Part shown: one piece after another, positions 30,172 through 39,872 of the stretch
Position numbering within the stretch: position 1 is the first letter of the stretch
Layout of the letters: every line of letters begins with the position of its first letter
Assembly: GCA_019056435.1 (NCBI GenBank)
Contig: CP077641.1
Coordinates: 3,968,001 to 4,032,000, forward strand
Length of the DNA: 64,000 bases
Origin: Stutzerimonas stutzeri
GTDB taxonomy: Bacteria > Pseudomonadota > Gammaproteobacteria > Pseudomonadales > Pseudomonadaceae
Direction: 5' to 3'
Translations under genes and position numbers: made by a program
Notes under the pieces: model-generated
What the model saw: only the letters and a program-made list of their open reading frames with translations
Told to the model about the DNA's origin: nothing
Database searches by the model: none

Positions 30172-30863
30172 TCAGACCAGTTCGGCGCCCTCTCCCGCAC
30201 TCATGACCATCGGTCGAATCTTCTGCAGCTGCGTTTCCAGCGAATAGGTCAGGCTCGACGCCATGGAAAAGAAGGTGAGGAATGCCTTCAGGTTCGAGTC
30301 ACCTCGGCAGGTGTCATGGATGCGTTGCCAGAACGCCTGATTGACCAGCTGCAACTGCTGGAACGAACGCACCAGCCCGCGCAGCTCCCAATCGGCGTGC
30401 CGCCCCTCGCGCAAGTTGAAGTATTGGCGCGCGAGGTACAGTGACACCGCTCGCAGCACGAACTCCTGATTGTTGGCGAACGGCAAGTGCTGATGGGCCA
30501 TGGGTTTGAGTCGCCCCAGCACCGGGCAAGCGCTGGTCGCCATGATGACGCCAAGCAGGGCACGCAGGCCTTCCTCGAGACCGACCTGCTTGTTGTATTC
30601 GCGTTCCGGCGTACGCACTTCGACGCGCGCCTTCTGCACCGCCGGCAGCCCTTGAAAATCCTCGATGACGCGGTGCAGGTCCACTGCGGCTGGACAATGG
30701 CTGAAACGATCGCGACTCAACGGGCAATTGCTGCATTGCTGGTGATCCAGCCGCGTCCACTTCGGGCGAGCCGGGCCGCGTCCTCGTCGTAACCACGGTC
30801 CGGCTCGATCCGGTAGCTGAACTCGTGCTCGTCGTCGAGGATGATGCGGTATTCGATAGCCAT
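30172..30863 (-). CDS. DUF6901-like cysteine-motif protein (single-base frameshift)
   Basis: This is a cytoplasmic protein of about 230 residues. The N-terminus MAIEYRIILDDEHEFSYRIE is followed by a cysteine cluster (QQCSNCPL then SHCPAAVDL) that could bind metal, and a helical C-terminal part. I recall Pseudomonas homologues labelled DUF6901, but the assignment is from memory. One base is missing at 30764-30766 (three G on the plus strand, expected four); restored, RLAPKWTRLDHQQC is continuous. As written only the part after the cysteine cluster is a long open frame, starting at a spurious TTG. The start at 30863 has GGAG upstream. Confidence 0.72.
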
Positions 30864-30986
30864 CTGGTCTCCGTCCAAATCCTGACAGATGTTGTAAGTG
30901 TGGGCCCGGCCATCAGGCCGGACGAAACCATGCTGCGCGTTTGCTTCCAGGCCGGACAGGTGGCGCCTCGACGCGGGGCGATACGG

Positions 30987-32905
30987 TCAGCCCTCCAGCT
31001 CCGCCCAGCGCTCGAGCAGCTGGTCGAGCGTCTGTTGCAACCCCTCCAACCGTGCAATGGTCTCGCTGGTTTGCGCTGCGGGCTGCTGATAGAACCCCGG
31101 TTCGGCCATGGCCGCCTGAAGCGCAGCGATCTCCTGTTCTGCCGCATCGATCTTCCCGGGCAGAGCCTCCAGTTCGCGCTGGTCCTTGTAGCTGAGCTTT
31201 TTCCTGACCGGCGCCGGTTCGCTCGCGGGTTGGGCTGGTGCAGAATCGGCCTTGGTCTGCTTGCTCTCCTTGCTCTGCTTTTCGTCCTGGGCATCGCCGA
31301 CGCCCAGAAGCTTGATCGATCCGCCCTGGCGCAGCCAGTCCTGATAACCGCCGACATACTCGCGCACGAGGCCATTACCCTCGAACACCAGCGTGCTGGT
31401 CACGACATTGTCGAGGAAGGCCCGATCGTGACTGACGATCAGCACCGTGCCCTGAAAGCCCAGCAGCACTTCTTCGAGCAACTCCAGAGTTTCCACGTCC
31501 AGGTCGTTGGTCGGTTCGTCCAGTACCAGCAGGTTGGCGGGCTTGCTGAACAATCGAGCGAGCAAGAGGCGTGCCCGCTCGCCGCCCGACAGCGCCTTGA
31601 CCGGTGTCCGAGCACGTTGGGGCTGAACAGGAAGTCGCCCAGATAGCTGAGCACGTGGCGGTTCTGGCCATCGATGGTGATGAAATCACGGCCCTCGGCG
31701 ACGTTGTCGATCACCGTCTTCTCCAGGTCGAGCTGGTGACGCAATTGGTCGAAATACGCCACTTCCAAACGGGTACCCGCCTCTACGGTGCCGCTTGTGG
31801 GCTGCAAATCGCCGAGCAGCAGTTTGAGCAAGGTGGTCTTGCCGCTGCCATTGGCCCCGAGCAGGCCGACCCGGTCGCCGCGCTGGAGGACCAGCGAAAA
31901 ATCGCGAATCAGTGGCTGCTCGCCTGGGTGCCCAAAGCTGGCGTGCTCGACGACGATGACCTGCTTGCCGGATTTCTCCGCCGCTTCGATCTGGATATTC
32001 GCCTTGCCCTGGCGCTCGCGTCGTTCGCTTCGCTCGGCACGCAAGGCCTTCAACGCCCGGACCCGGCCTTCGTTACGCGTACGCCGAGCCTTGATGCCCT
32101 GACGGATCCACACCTCTTCCTGGGCGAGCTTCTTGTCGAACAGCGCATTGGCGGTCTCTTCGGCAGCCAGTTGCTGGTCCTTGTGCACGAGGAAGCTGGC
32201 GTAGTCGCCGTTCCAGTCGATCAGGTGGCCGCGGTCGAGTTCGAGAATGCGCGTCGCCAGATTCTGCAGGAAGGCGCGGTCGTGGGTGATGAAGAGCACG
32301 GCCCCGTTGAAGCCGGTCAAAGCGTCTTCCAGCCAGGCGATCGCGCCAATGTCGAGGTGGTTGGTCGGTTCGTCGAGCAACAGCAGGTCAGGCTCGGACA
32401 CCAGCGCCTGCGCCAGCAGCACGCGGCGGCGCCACCCTCCGGACAGCTCGGCGAGGGTCTTGTCAGCCGGCAATTGCAGACGGCTCAAGGTGCTGTCGAC
32501 GAGCTGCTGCAGCCGCCAGCCATCCTTCGCCTCGAGCGCCTGCTGGACATGCATGAGCTTTTCCAGATCGGCATCGCCCTGGATGTTCTGGCTCAGATGA
32601 TGGTACTCGGCGAGTAATTGCCCGACCCCGGACAGGCCTTCGGCCACCACGTCGAATACGGTTCGATCATCGGCACGCGGCAGTTCCTGAGGCAGCTCGC
32701 CGATCTTCAACCCAGGCGCGCGCCAGATCTCGCCGTCGTCTGGCAACTGGCTGCCCTTGACGAGCCCTAGCATGCTGGATTTGCCGGTACCGTTGCGGCC
32801 GATGATGCAGACCCGCTCACCTCGCGCAATCTGCCAGGACACGCCATCGAGCAGCGGATTGGTGCCATAGGCGAGGGACACATCGGTCAGTTTGAGCAGG
32901 GTCAT
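30987..32905 (-). CDS. uup: ABC-F family ATPase Uup (single-base frameshift)
   Basis: This is a soluble duplicated ABC ATPase of the ABC-F type, acting on the ribosome and, for Uup, in suppression of transposon precise excision. The first ATPase has Walker A GRNGTGKSS and signature LSGGWRRRVLLAQAL; the second has GANGSGKTTLL and LSGGERARLLLARLF. A C-terminal coiled coil of about 80 residues starts near KKLSYKDQRELEALPGKI and is typical of Uup. A base is missing from the run at 31619-31622; restored, FSPQRARTPVKALSGGERARLL is continuous and the protein is 639 residues. As written the second ATPase is cut. Confidence 0.93.
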
Positions 32906-33127
32906 GGCTACCTCCGGAAAACAGGGCGCGCATTCTAGCAGAAGCGATCCCCTGCCCCGGCTCGTCGTGCCCAGTCAGCCGGAGCCGAAATCGGCCGGGA
33001 ATCGCTACGCTCGTCGGAAGTCCGCCCTTGTTGTGTTTCAAGAGCTTAATCCACGTTTAACTTGCCCCCATGCGCCAGCTAAGCTAGCCGCACATCGAAT
33101 TCTTTTTCCCGTCCCCCCGGAAGTATC

Positions 33128-35056
33128 ATGCGCGGCCGTATCGCCAGTCTCTGCCTTTGTGTTTTCGTCACAGCCGTCACCCTTGACACCTCCGTAGCCG
33201 CCAGCCTCGAACAGCAACGTCAGTACTACGACGAAGCCAAGCGAGCATTGGCCAAGGGCGACAGCGGCCCTTATCGGCGCTACGCCAGCGCGCTACGCGA
33301 CTACCCGCTCGAACCCTACCTGGCCTATGACGAGCTGACCGCGCGATTGAAGACAGCCAGCAATGCCGAGGTGGAGAAATTCCTGGCCGAGCATGGTGAC
33401 CTGCCGCAGGCCAACTGGATGAAGCTGCGCTGGCTGCGCCTGTTGGCCGACCGGGGCGACTGGCGCCCATTCCTCACCTACTACGATCCGAAAATGAATT
33501 TCACCGAGCTGGATTGCCTGTACGGTCAATACCAGCTCAGCAGTGGCCAGACCAAGGAAGGCTACGCTACCGCCGAGCGGCTCTGGCTGGTCGGCAAGTC
33601 CCAGCACAATGCCTGCGACGCATTGTTCGAGCGCTGGGAAGCGGCAGGCCAGTTGACCGAGGACCTGCGCTGGCAGCGAGCCAAACTGGCCGTCGAGGCC
33701 GGCAATTACGGCCTGGCCAAGTACTTGGTGAAAAGCCTGCCTACGCTCAAACGCGACGGTGAGCTCTTGCTGGAGGTGGCGCAAAAGCCACAGTTGTTGA
33801 CGCAATCCGACCGCTTCGTCTCGACGCGTCCGGCCACGGCAGACGTGGTCGCCATCGGCTTGCGCCGACTGGCACGGCAAGATCCGGAAAAGGCATTGGG
33901 ACTGCTGGAAAGCTATGCGCGCCGCCATGCGTTCTCCAGTGACGAAAAAGTCGCCATCGCTCGCCAGATCGGCCTGACGCTGGCCAAGCGCTTCGACCCG
34001 CGTGCGCTGAAGGTGATGAGCGAATATGACCCGCAGCTGCGCGACAACACCGTCAGCGAATGGCGCGCGCGCCTGTTGCTGCGCCTGGGGCGCTGGAACG
34101 AGGCTCATGAACTCACGCAGCGCTTTCCCGAAGAGCTGGCCAGCACCAACCGATGGCGGTACTGGAAGGCCCGCAGCCTGGAGCTCGCGCAACCGAACAG
34201 CAAGCAGGCCGAAGGCCTCTACAAGCCCGTCGCCGGTGAGCGGGATTTCTACGGTTTCCTTTCCGCCGACCGCATCCAGGCGCCCTATCGCCTGAACCAC
34301 CAACCACTGGCGCTCGATCCGAAGGTGGTCCAAAAGGTGCGCAACACCGCGGGAATTCGCCGTGCGATGGAATTTCATGCGCGCGGGCAGATCGTCGATG
34401 GCCGCCGCGAGTGGTATTACGTCAGCCGCCTGTTCAGCCGCGACGAGATGGTCGCCCAGGCCCGCCTGGCCTACGACATGGAGTGGTACTTCCCGGCGAT
34501 TCGCACCATCAGCCAGGCCCAGTACTGGGACGACCTGGACATTCGCTTCCCGATGGCCTATCGCGGCAGCCTGGTGAAAGCGGCCCGCGCTCGCGAGATC
34601 CACCCCAGCTGGGTGTTCGCCATCACCCGTCAGGAAAGCGCCTTCATGACCGATGCACGTTCCGGCGTCGGCGCTACCGGCCTGATGCAACTGATGCCGG
34701 CCACGGCCAAGGAAACGGCGCGACGCTATGACATTCCGCTGTCCTCGCCGCAGCAGGTGCTTAATCCAGAGATCAACATTCAGCTCGGTGCGGCTTACCT
34801 CAGCCAGATATACGGGCAGTTCAAGGGCAACCGGGTACTGGCCTCAGCGGCTTACAACGCCGGCCCCGGCCGGGTTCGCCAGTGGCTGAAGGGGGCTCAG
34901 CACCTTCCATTCGATGTCTGGGTGGAGAACATTCCCTTCGACGAAACCCGCCAATACGTTCAGAACGTGCTGACTTATGCGGTTATTTATGGACAAAAAC
35001 TCAACGCACCCCAACCCTTGGTGGAATGGCACGAGCGCTATTTCGAAGGACAATGA
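33128..35056 (+). CDS. slt: Soluble lytic murein transglycosylase Slt
   Basis: This periplasmic enzyme cleaves peptidoglycan glycan strands to 1,6-anhydro muropeptides. It has a signal peptide (residues 1-25, cut near SVAASLE), a long alpha-superhelical U and L domain (about 28-480), and a C-terminal lysozyme-like domain. The catalytic residue is Glu503 in TRQESAFM, followed by SGVGATGLMQLMPATA and SAAYNAGPGRVRQW. It is 642 residues, matching Slt70. It is divergent from uup, with 222 bp between. Confidence 0.95.
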   Translation: MRGRIASLCLCVFVTAVTLDTSVAASLEQQRQYYDEAKRALAKGDSGPYRRYASALRDYPLEPYLAYDELTARLKTASNAEVEKFLAEHGDLPQANWMKLRWLRLLADRGDWRPFLTYYDPKMNFTELDCLYGQYQLSSGQTKEGYATAERLWLVGKSQHNACDALFERWEAAGQLTEDLRWQRAKLAVEAGNYGLAKYLVKSLPTLKRDGELLLEVAQKPQLLTQSDRFVSTRPATADVVAIGLRRLARQDPEKALGLLESYARRHAFSSDEKVAIARQIGLTLAKRFDPRALKVMSEYDPQLRDNTVSEWRARLLLRLGRWNEAHELTQRFPEELASTNRWRYWKARSLELAQPNSKQAEGLYKPVAGERDFYGFLSADRIQAPYRLNHQPLALDPKVVQKVRNTAGIRRAMEFHARGQIVDGRREWYYVSRLFSRDEMVAQARLAYDMEWYFPAIRTISQAQYWDDLDIRFPMAYRGSLVKAARAREIHPSWVFAITRQESAFMTDARSGVGATGLMQLMPATAKETARRYDIPLSSPQQVLNPEINIQLGAAYLSQIYGQFKGNRVLASAAYNAGPGRVRQWLKGAQHLPFDVWVENIPFDETRQYVQNVLTYAVIYGQKLNAPQPLVEWHERYFEGQ

Positions 35057-35104
35057 TGCGTCCGGGTCCAGGCGGCCCGGGCAGGCTTAACCCGATCAGA
35101 CGGA

Positions 35105-35907
35105 TCAATCCAGCCGTTCGACCGGCATTCCAGTTGCCAGCGTGCCAGGGCCTTCGGCAATCAGGTTTTGACCGAAAAAACACCGCCCTCACCCTTTCGA
35201 TAGGTCATCAGCGTAGCGAGCGGCTCGCGATCCTCGCTGCGGATCGCCGTGTTCGGATCGATGGTGGGAATGGCGCAGCGGGAACAGGGCTTGACGACCC
35301 GAAACCGCATGTCGCCGATGCGAATCCGCCGCCACCCATCCTCGGCATAGGGCTGGGCACCGGAGACCACCAGGTTAGGCCTGAAGCGGCGCATATCGAG
35401 CGGTCGCCCAATGCGTGCGCAGAGATCATCCAGCGACGCCTGGCCAATCAGAAGGAACGGAAAACCATCGCTGAAGGCTGTCAGCTCGCCGGGCGCTGCA
35501 TAGGCGGGATCGACCTGGATCCCTCGGCTCGTCGGCAGGTAGACCAACCTGGCCGGCCGGCCAAGCAGGTGCGTCAACCAGGCGGCCGCCGCGTCGCCGG
35601 CATCCGGCGCCTGGAGCAGCTCGCGCCAGATCGTCACGCCACGCAAGGCGCCATCGGCGCCTGGCACCGGCACCAGCAACGTCTCCATGCCGGGAGCCGA
35701 AAGCCGCAAGGCCTCGGTACCCGCCCAGCGCGCATCGAGCAGTGCCATCTGCGGCAGCGCACGCTGGGTCATGAACTTTCCGGAATCGGCGTCAACGGCC
35801 ATCCAGCGTCGGTCACCCGTCAGACCAAGTTCGTCACAATGCGCTATGTCCAGGCTTTCAGCGGAACCCGATTTGAGCGGGTAGCGGTATAACGAGGTCA
35901 GGCGCAT
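35105..35907 (-). CDS. MOSC-domain protein, YcbX type (single-base frameshift)
   Basis: This protein has an N-terminal MOSC beta-barrel domain (MRLTSLYRYPLKSGSAESLD) and a MOSC domain whose conserved cysteine is in VVKPCSRCAIPTID. YcbX-like proteins act with molybdenum cofactor, for example in reduction of N-hydroxylated bases. One base is missing from the run of six A at 35175-35180. Restored, the C-terminus reads GGVFFGQNLIAEGPGTLATGMPVERLD, the family's usual ending, and the protein is 267 residues. As written it stops about 19 residues early with SVKT. Confidence 0.87.
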
Positions 35908-35930
35908 GTGCGGTCTCGGTCAGGGATGGC

Positions 35931-36863
35931 TCAGTGAACGTCGTCGCGCAGCAGTCGCTCGCGGATGACGTCGACAAGTTTCTCCGGTTGGAACTTGGAA
36001 AGGAAGTTGTCGCAGCCCACCTTTTGCACCATCGCCAGGTTGAAACTGCCCGACAGCGAGGTATGGAGCACGACGTAGAGATCGCGCAGACGCGGGTCGT
36101 TGCGAATTTCCGTAGTCAGACGATAGCCATCCATCTCTGGCATTTCCGCATCGGTAAAGACCATGAGGAGGCGATCGGTCAGGACATCGCCCGCCTCGGC
36201 CCACGCCTTGAGTTTGTTGAGGCCCTTCATGCCATCGCTGGCGGTGTGTACGGTGATGCCGAGCTGCGTTAGCGTCTCGCGCAGCTGCGCCAAGGCGACG
36301 GTGGAATCGTCCACACAGAGCACTTCTCGACCACGAGCGCGCTCCAGAACCGGATCCTGGAGTCGCTCGGGCGCGATGCTGGTGTCGTAGGGCACGATCT
36401 CAGCCAGGACCTTTTCCACATCGATGACCTCGACCAGCTGATCGTCGACCTTGGTGATCGCGGTCAGGTAATGCTGGCGTCCCGCCGTAGTGGGCGGAGG
36501 CAGCACTTCTTCCCAGTTGAGGTTGAGGATGCGATCCACGCCGCCAACAAGGAAGGCCTGAATCGAGCGGTTGTATTCGGTCACGATGATGGTGCTGCGC
36601 TCATCGGGCACGATGGGTCGCAGGCCGATCGCCCTGGACAGATCGATGACCGGCAGTGTCTGGCCCCGCAGGTTGACGACACCGCATACCGAATTGTGAC
36701 GATGCGGCATCAGCGTCATTTTCGGTAGCTGGACGACCTCCTGCACCTTGAAGACGTTGATGGCGAATTTTTGCCGGCCGGACAGCCGGAACATGAGAAT
36801 TTCCAGCCGGTTCTGCCCGACGAGACGGGTACGCTGATCGACTGAATCGAGAATGCCGGCCAT
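35931..36863 (-). CDS. cheV: Chemotaxis protein CheV
   Basis: This is a coupling protein of chemotaxis arrays with an N-terminal CheW domain (residues about 20-165, including FAINVFKVQEVVQ and GVVNLRGQTLPVIDLS) and a C-terminal receiver domain (about 180-305). The phosphoacceptor is Asp238 in VFTDAEMPEMDG, with acidic residues at VDDS and the Lys in FLSKFQPE. It tunes signalling between receptors and CheA. A sigma-28 promoter precedes it (see separate entry), so it belongs to the late flagellar regulon though it lies away from the che genes. Confidence 0.95.
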   Translation of the reverse strand: MAGILDSVDQRTRLVGQNRLEILMFRLSGRQKFAINVFKVQEVVQLPKMTLMPHRHNSVCGVVNLRGQTLPVIDLSRAIGLRPIVPDERSTIIVTEYNRSIQAFLVGGVDRILNLNWEEVLPPPTTAGRQHYLTAITKVDDQLVEVIDVEKVLAEIVPYDTSIAPERLQDPVLERARGREVLCVDDSTVALAQLRETLTQLGITVHTASDGMKGLNKLKAWAEAGDVLTDRLLMVFTDAEMPEMDGYRLTTEIRNDPRLRDLYVVLHTSLSGSFNLAMVQKVGCDNFLSKFQPEKLVDVIRERLLRDDVH

Positions 36864-36894
36864 AGCTGGCTCCTGGTGAGTGCGGACTTACGGG

Positions 36895-36921
36895 CTATCG
36901 GCAGCAAGACGCAGCGCTTTA
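36895..36921 (-). promoter_or_regulatory. Sigma-28 (FliA) promoter of cheV
   Basis: On the minus strand TAAA (36921-36918) and GCCGATAG (36902-36895) are separated by 15 bases, matching the FliA consensus TAAA-N15-GCCGATAA at all but the last base. It ends 31 bases upstream of the cheV start codon, and AGGAGC is the ribosome binding site. Confidence 0.8.
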
Positions 36922-36982
36922 TCCACGTACGCGATTATTTCCTGACGCATCATCCAACGAACTGAGCGATAGCACAACGCCA

Positions 36983-37902
36983 CTATTCAGCCTGAGCCGC
37001 TAACGCACCCTCTTTCAACAACGGACACTCCAAAGGCAGGTGCAGCCGGATCGCACCTGGCCTCACGTCGAATCGCATGTGCCTGGCCCCGGCCGGCTCG
37101 CCATCGAGATTGATGTCGATCCGCTCCGGCGCCTCGACCTCGAGCCATGGCACCCGCGCATTGACCGAAACCGTCTTGATTCCGCGCAAGCCGCCACTGA
37201 GCAACGTCCCGAGCGTGCCTACCGCATCGGTCGCCGCTGGAACGATGCAGACATCAAGCAAACCGTCGTCGATCAGCGCATCCGGGCAGAGCGACTGACC
37301 GCCCCGGACTGTTTGCCGTTCCCCACGCCCAGCGCCAAGAATTCACCTTCCCAGGAAAAATCGGGGCCCGTGAAGCGACCCCACGCCGAGGTCATTTCGC
37401 TGAAACGGGACAAGCCGGTGAGCAGGTAGGCGCCGCCACCCAGCACCTTTTTCAATTCCTCCGAGGTACTGGCCGTGACCTTGGATCCGAATCCGCCGGT
37501 CGCCATGTTCAGGAATGGCTCACCATTCATCAGCCCGACGTCGACAGCGACCGGCTCATGTTCGAGCAAGGCCAAGGCATCGAAGGGCTCCAGGGAAATC
37601 TCGGCGGCATGGGCGAAGTCGTTAGCGGTGCCGAGCGGCATCAGGGCCAGACTGGCATCGACGCCGCTTTCCAATAGCGCATGTGCGACCTCACGCAGCG
37701 TGCCATCGCCGCCCCCGGCCACCAGCGTTCGGTAGCCAGCCTGCAACGCTTCTTGCACCAGTCGTTGCGCATCGCCTGGCTCCCAGGTAACCCGGACCGC
37801 CAGTTCGTGCCCCAACCCGCGCCACTCGACGACTGCCGCCCGGACGTCTTCATTGAGTGCCTGTTTGCCGTGCAGGACGAGCAATGCCCTGGATCTGCTC
37901 AT
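36983..37902 (-). CDS. YegS/DgkA-type lipid kinase (single-base frameshift)
   Basis: This is a diacylglycerol-kinase catalytic domain protein that phosphorylates a membrane lipid such as phosphatidylglycerol. The nucleotide-binding motif is AGGGDGTLREVAHAL (near residue 70), with MPLGTANDFA downstream. A base is missing from the run at 37303-37306; restored, [29 protein letters not shown] is continuous and the protein is 306 residues. As written the last third is out of frame. The start at 37902 was chosen for the usual MSRSRALLVLHGKQ N-terminus; upstream in-frame codons run to 38019 without support. Confidence 0.88.
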
Positions 37903-38283
37903 GCTTTCGTTTCCGCTACTGAAATCCCGCAGATGAGACATGCGGGAAGCACCGAAGTTGTCCTGTGCAGGCGCTGCAGACCTGCAAAGAGGGGTTAAGC
38001 CCGAGCGACAAACAGGCAAACCATCCGTCAGATCCGCGATCGCTAACGCGACACGTTCTCATCACGATACGGAAGAAATCCTTTTAGATCAGAAGGTTAT
38101 AGCCCCAATTTAATCCTGCTGAATTCTCCACAACTTTGCACGTGACGGATGAACTCGCGTCCTGCCCGGCGGTCGGAGCACTTGTCCCGGTAGAGGTTGC
38201 AATAGCGGCCTGCTATCAACCCCGCGGATCGCGGCGATCAAAACGAGTATTGAGCTAGCAATAGCCGAAGGAAGGAGCCTTGT
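37903..38283. other. Intergenic region upstream of the exopolysaccharide locus
   Basis: This 381-base gap separates the lipid-kinase gene from the first exopolysaccharide gene. An A/T-rich stretch at about 38075-38120 contains TTATAG and may hold a promoter, but no well-spaced pair stands out. The last 20 bases form the hairpin described separately. I see no credible gene. Confidence 0.5.
38268..38281 (+). promoter_or_regulatory. Predicted RsmA/CsrA hairpin over the ribosome binding site of the first EPS gene
   Basis: The arms AAGG (38268-38271) and CCTT (38278-38281) enclose the loop AAGGAG, which contains both the Shine-Dalgarno sequence and the GGA core that RsmA recognises in hairpin loops. 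It ends 2 bases before the ATG at 38284. The same kind of control is established for the psl leader of P. aeruginosa. The stem is short (4 pairs), so this is a prediction. Confidence 0.5.
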
Positions 38284-39720
38284 ATGCGCTTACAGTCCGT
38301 TGGAACCCTTGAGTACGCCCACCCCAGTTTCGTCGATTATTTCCTTGCCAGTGTCCGGCTGATCCACGGGCTTACTTCCGTCCTGCCAGGGGTACTCCTT
38401 TTACTGTTCCTGCCGCTGGACCTCCCTGCAGGCGGTGGCACCTTCAGCACCTTCCTGATGTTTTTCGGCGTGATCAGCGTCGTCATCTTCCAGTCGGTCG
38501 GCATCTATAGCGAAGAGGTGTTCAGTACCCTGCTGCGCTTCCGCACCATGGCGGTGGCCTGGGCCGCGGCGTTCAGCCTGCTGATCTTCATGCACCAGGG
38601 CCTGGGCATGTTCAGCTACCTCGAAGCCAAGCATCTGACGTTCTGGTTCGTCACCAGTACCGTGCTGTTCGGCGCCGAGCGCCTGATGATGCTTGCCCTG
38701 TTCCGTCGACTGATGGCCAAGGGTATCTACCTCCAGAACGCAGTGATCCTTGGCGGTACGGACAATGGCGTGCGCGTGGCGGAGTACCTGGCGACCCACC
38801 GTGACATCCGCACCGGCGTACTCGGCTTCATCGACGATCGCCTCGAGCGCCTGCCCAAGACCCTGGCCGACCTGCCGCTGCTCGGCAACACCCGCGACCT
38901 GGAACGGATGATCCGTGAAGAAAAGGTCACCCAGGTGCTGGTCGCCCTGCCCTGGTTCGCCGACAGCCGTATAGGCCATATCATCAACGAACTTCGCAAG
39001 CTGCCGGTCAACGTCCTGCTCGTGCCCGACATGGTTGCGTTCCGCCACGCCAACAAGCGCATCACCGAAGTGGGCGGCCTGCCGACCCTTATCGCGTCGG
39101 ACCTGCCGCTGCGTGGCTGGTCGCCGATGTTCAAGCGAATCGAAGACATCATCCTGTCCAGCCTGGCTCTGCTCGCCGCGGCTCCGGTGATGTTGTTGCT
39201 GGCCTTGGCAATCAAGCTGGATTCCCGCGGCCCGGTGCTGTTCAAGCAGAAGCGCTATGGCTACAACAATCGGCTGATCGAGGTTTACAAGTTCCGCTCG
39301 ATGTACCACGAGCGCAGCGATGCGAACGCCGATCGCCAGACGACCCGCGACGATGACCGCATCACCCGCGTCGGCCGTTTCATCCGCAAAACCAGCCTGG
39401 ACGAGCTTCCGCAGCTGCTCAATGTGTTCCTCGGCAGCATGTCGATGGTCGGCCCGCGCCCACACGCGACAGCGACCAAGGCCGCGGGCGTCCTGTTCGA
39501 AGAGGCGGTATCCGAATACTCGGCACGTCATCGGGTCAAGCCCGGTATTACCGGCTGGGCGCAGATCAATGGCTACCGCGGCGAGACCGACACGCTCGAA
39601 AAAATCGAAAAGCGCGTCGAGTACGACCTGGACTACATCGAACGCTGGTCGGTCTGGTTCGATCTCTACATCCTCGCCCGGACCGTGCCCGCGTTGCTGT
39701 TGAACAAGGATGTCTACTGA
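38284..39720 (+). CDS. Undecaprenyl-phosphate hexose-1-phosphate transferase (WcaJ/PslA type)
   Basis: This polyprenyl phosphoglycosyltransferase should start EPS repeat-unit assembly by moving glucose- or galactose-1-phosphate to undecaprenyl phosphate. It has four N-terminal helices, a CoA-binding-like Rossmann domain (GGTDNGVRVAEYLATH), and a C-terminal catalytic domain. That domain has the reentrant helix (RIEDIILSSLALLAAAPVMLLL), FKQKRYGYN, EVYKFRSM, SLDELPQLLNV, SMVGPRP and KPGITGWAQINGYRG. Its length, 478 residues, equals that of P. aeruginosa PslA as I recall. It is the first gene of the locus. Confidence 0.93.
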   Translation: MRLQSVGTLEYAHPSFVDYFLASVRLIHGLTSVLPGVLLLLFLPLDLPAGGGTFSTFLMFFGVISVVIFQSVGIYSEEVFSTLLRFRTMAVAWAAAFSLLIFMHQGLGMFSYLEAKHLTFWFVTSTVLFGAERLMMLALFRRLMAKGIYLQNAVILGGTDNGVRVAEYLATHRDIRTGVLGFIDDRLERLPKTLADLPLLGNTRDLERMIREEKVTQVLVALPWFADSRIGHIINELRKLPVNVLLVPDMVAFRHANKRITEVGGLPTLIASDLPLRGWSPMFKRIEDIILSSLALLAAAPVMLLLALAIKLDSRGPVLFKQKRYGYNNRLIEVYKFRSMYHERSDANADRQTTRDDDRITRVGRFIRKTSLDELPQLLNVFLGSMSMVGPRPHATATKAAGVLFEEAVSEYSARHRVKPGITGWAQINGYRGETDTLEKIEKRVEYDLDYIERWSVWFDLYILARTVPALLLNKDVY

Positions 39721-39791
39721 CTGCCCTGCGCATCACTCATAGCGGCACTGCGCCACATTCACGCGTCACGGCAGCTGGACGGAAGGAACTA

Positions 39792-39869
39792 ATGAAGCGA
39801 GACAACCTCAGATTTGCGTTCCACAGCATCCATGCCCTCCCGCCCCTAACGACCGGGCGGCGAGGCTGA
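39792..39869 (+). CDS. Possible 25-residue leader peptide before wzb
   Basis: This 25-codon frame begins with ATG behind GGAAGGAACTA, a very good ribosome binding site, and stops 3 bases before the wzb ATG, allowing coupled translation. The peptide MKRDNLRFAFHSIHALPPL continues with TTGRRG. Its last codons overlap a 6-base-pair hairpin (39840-39845 with 39855-39860). Whether the peptide or only its translation matters is unknown. Confidence 0.45.
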   Translation: MKRDNLRFAFHSIHALPPLTTGRRG

Positions 39870-39872
39870 GCG

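Noticed and set aside
33293..34690. A 465-codon open frame antisense to slt
   Set aside because: It is a shadow of slt, which is intact and canonical on the other strand.
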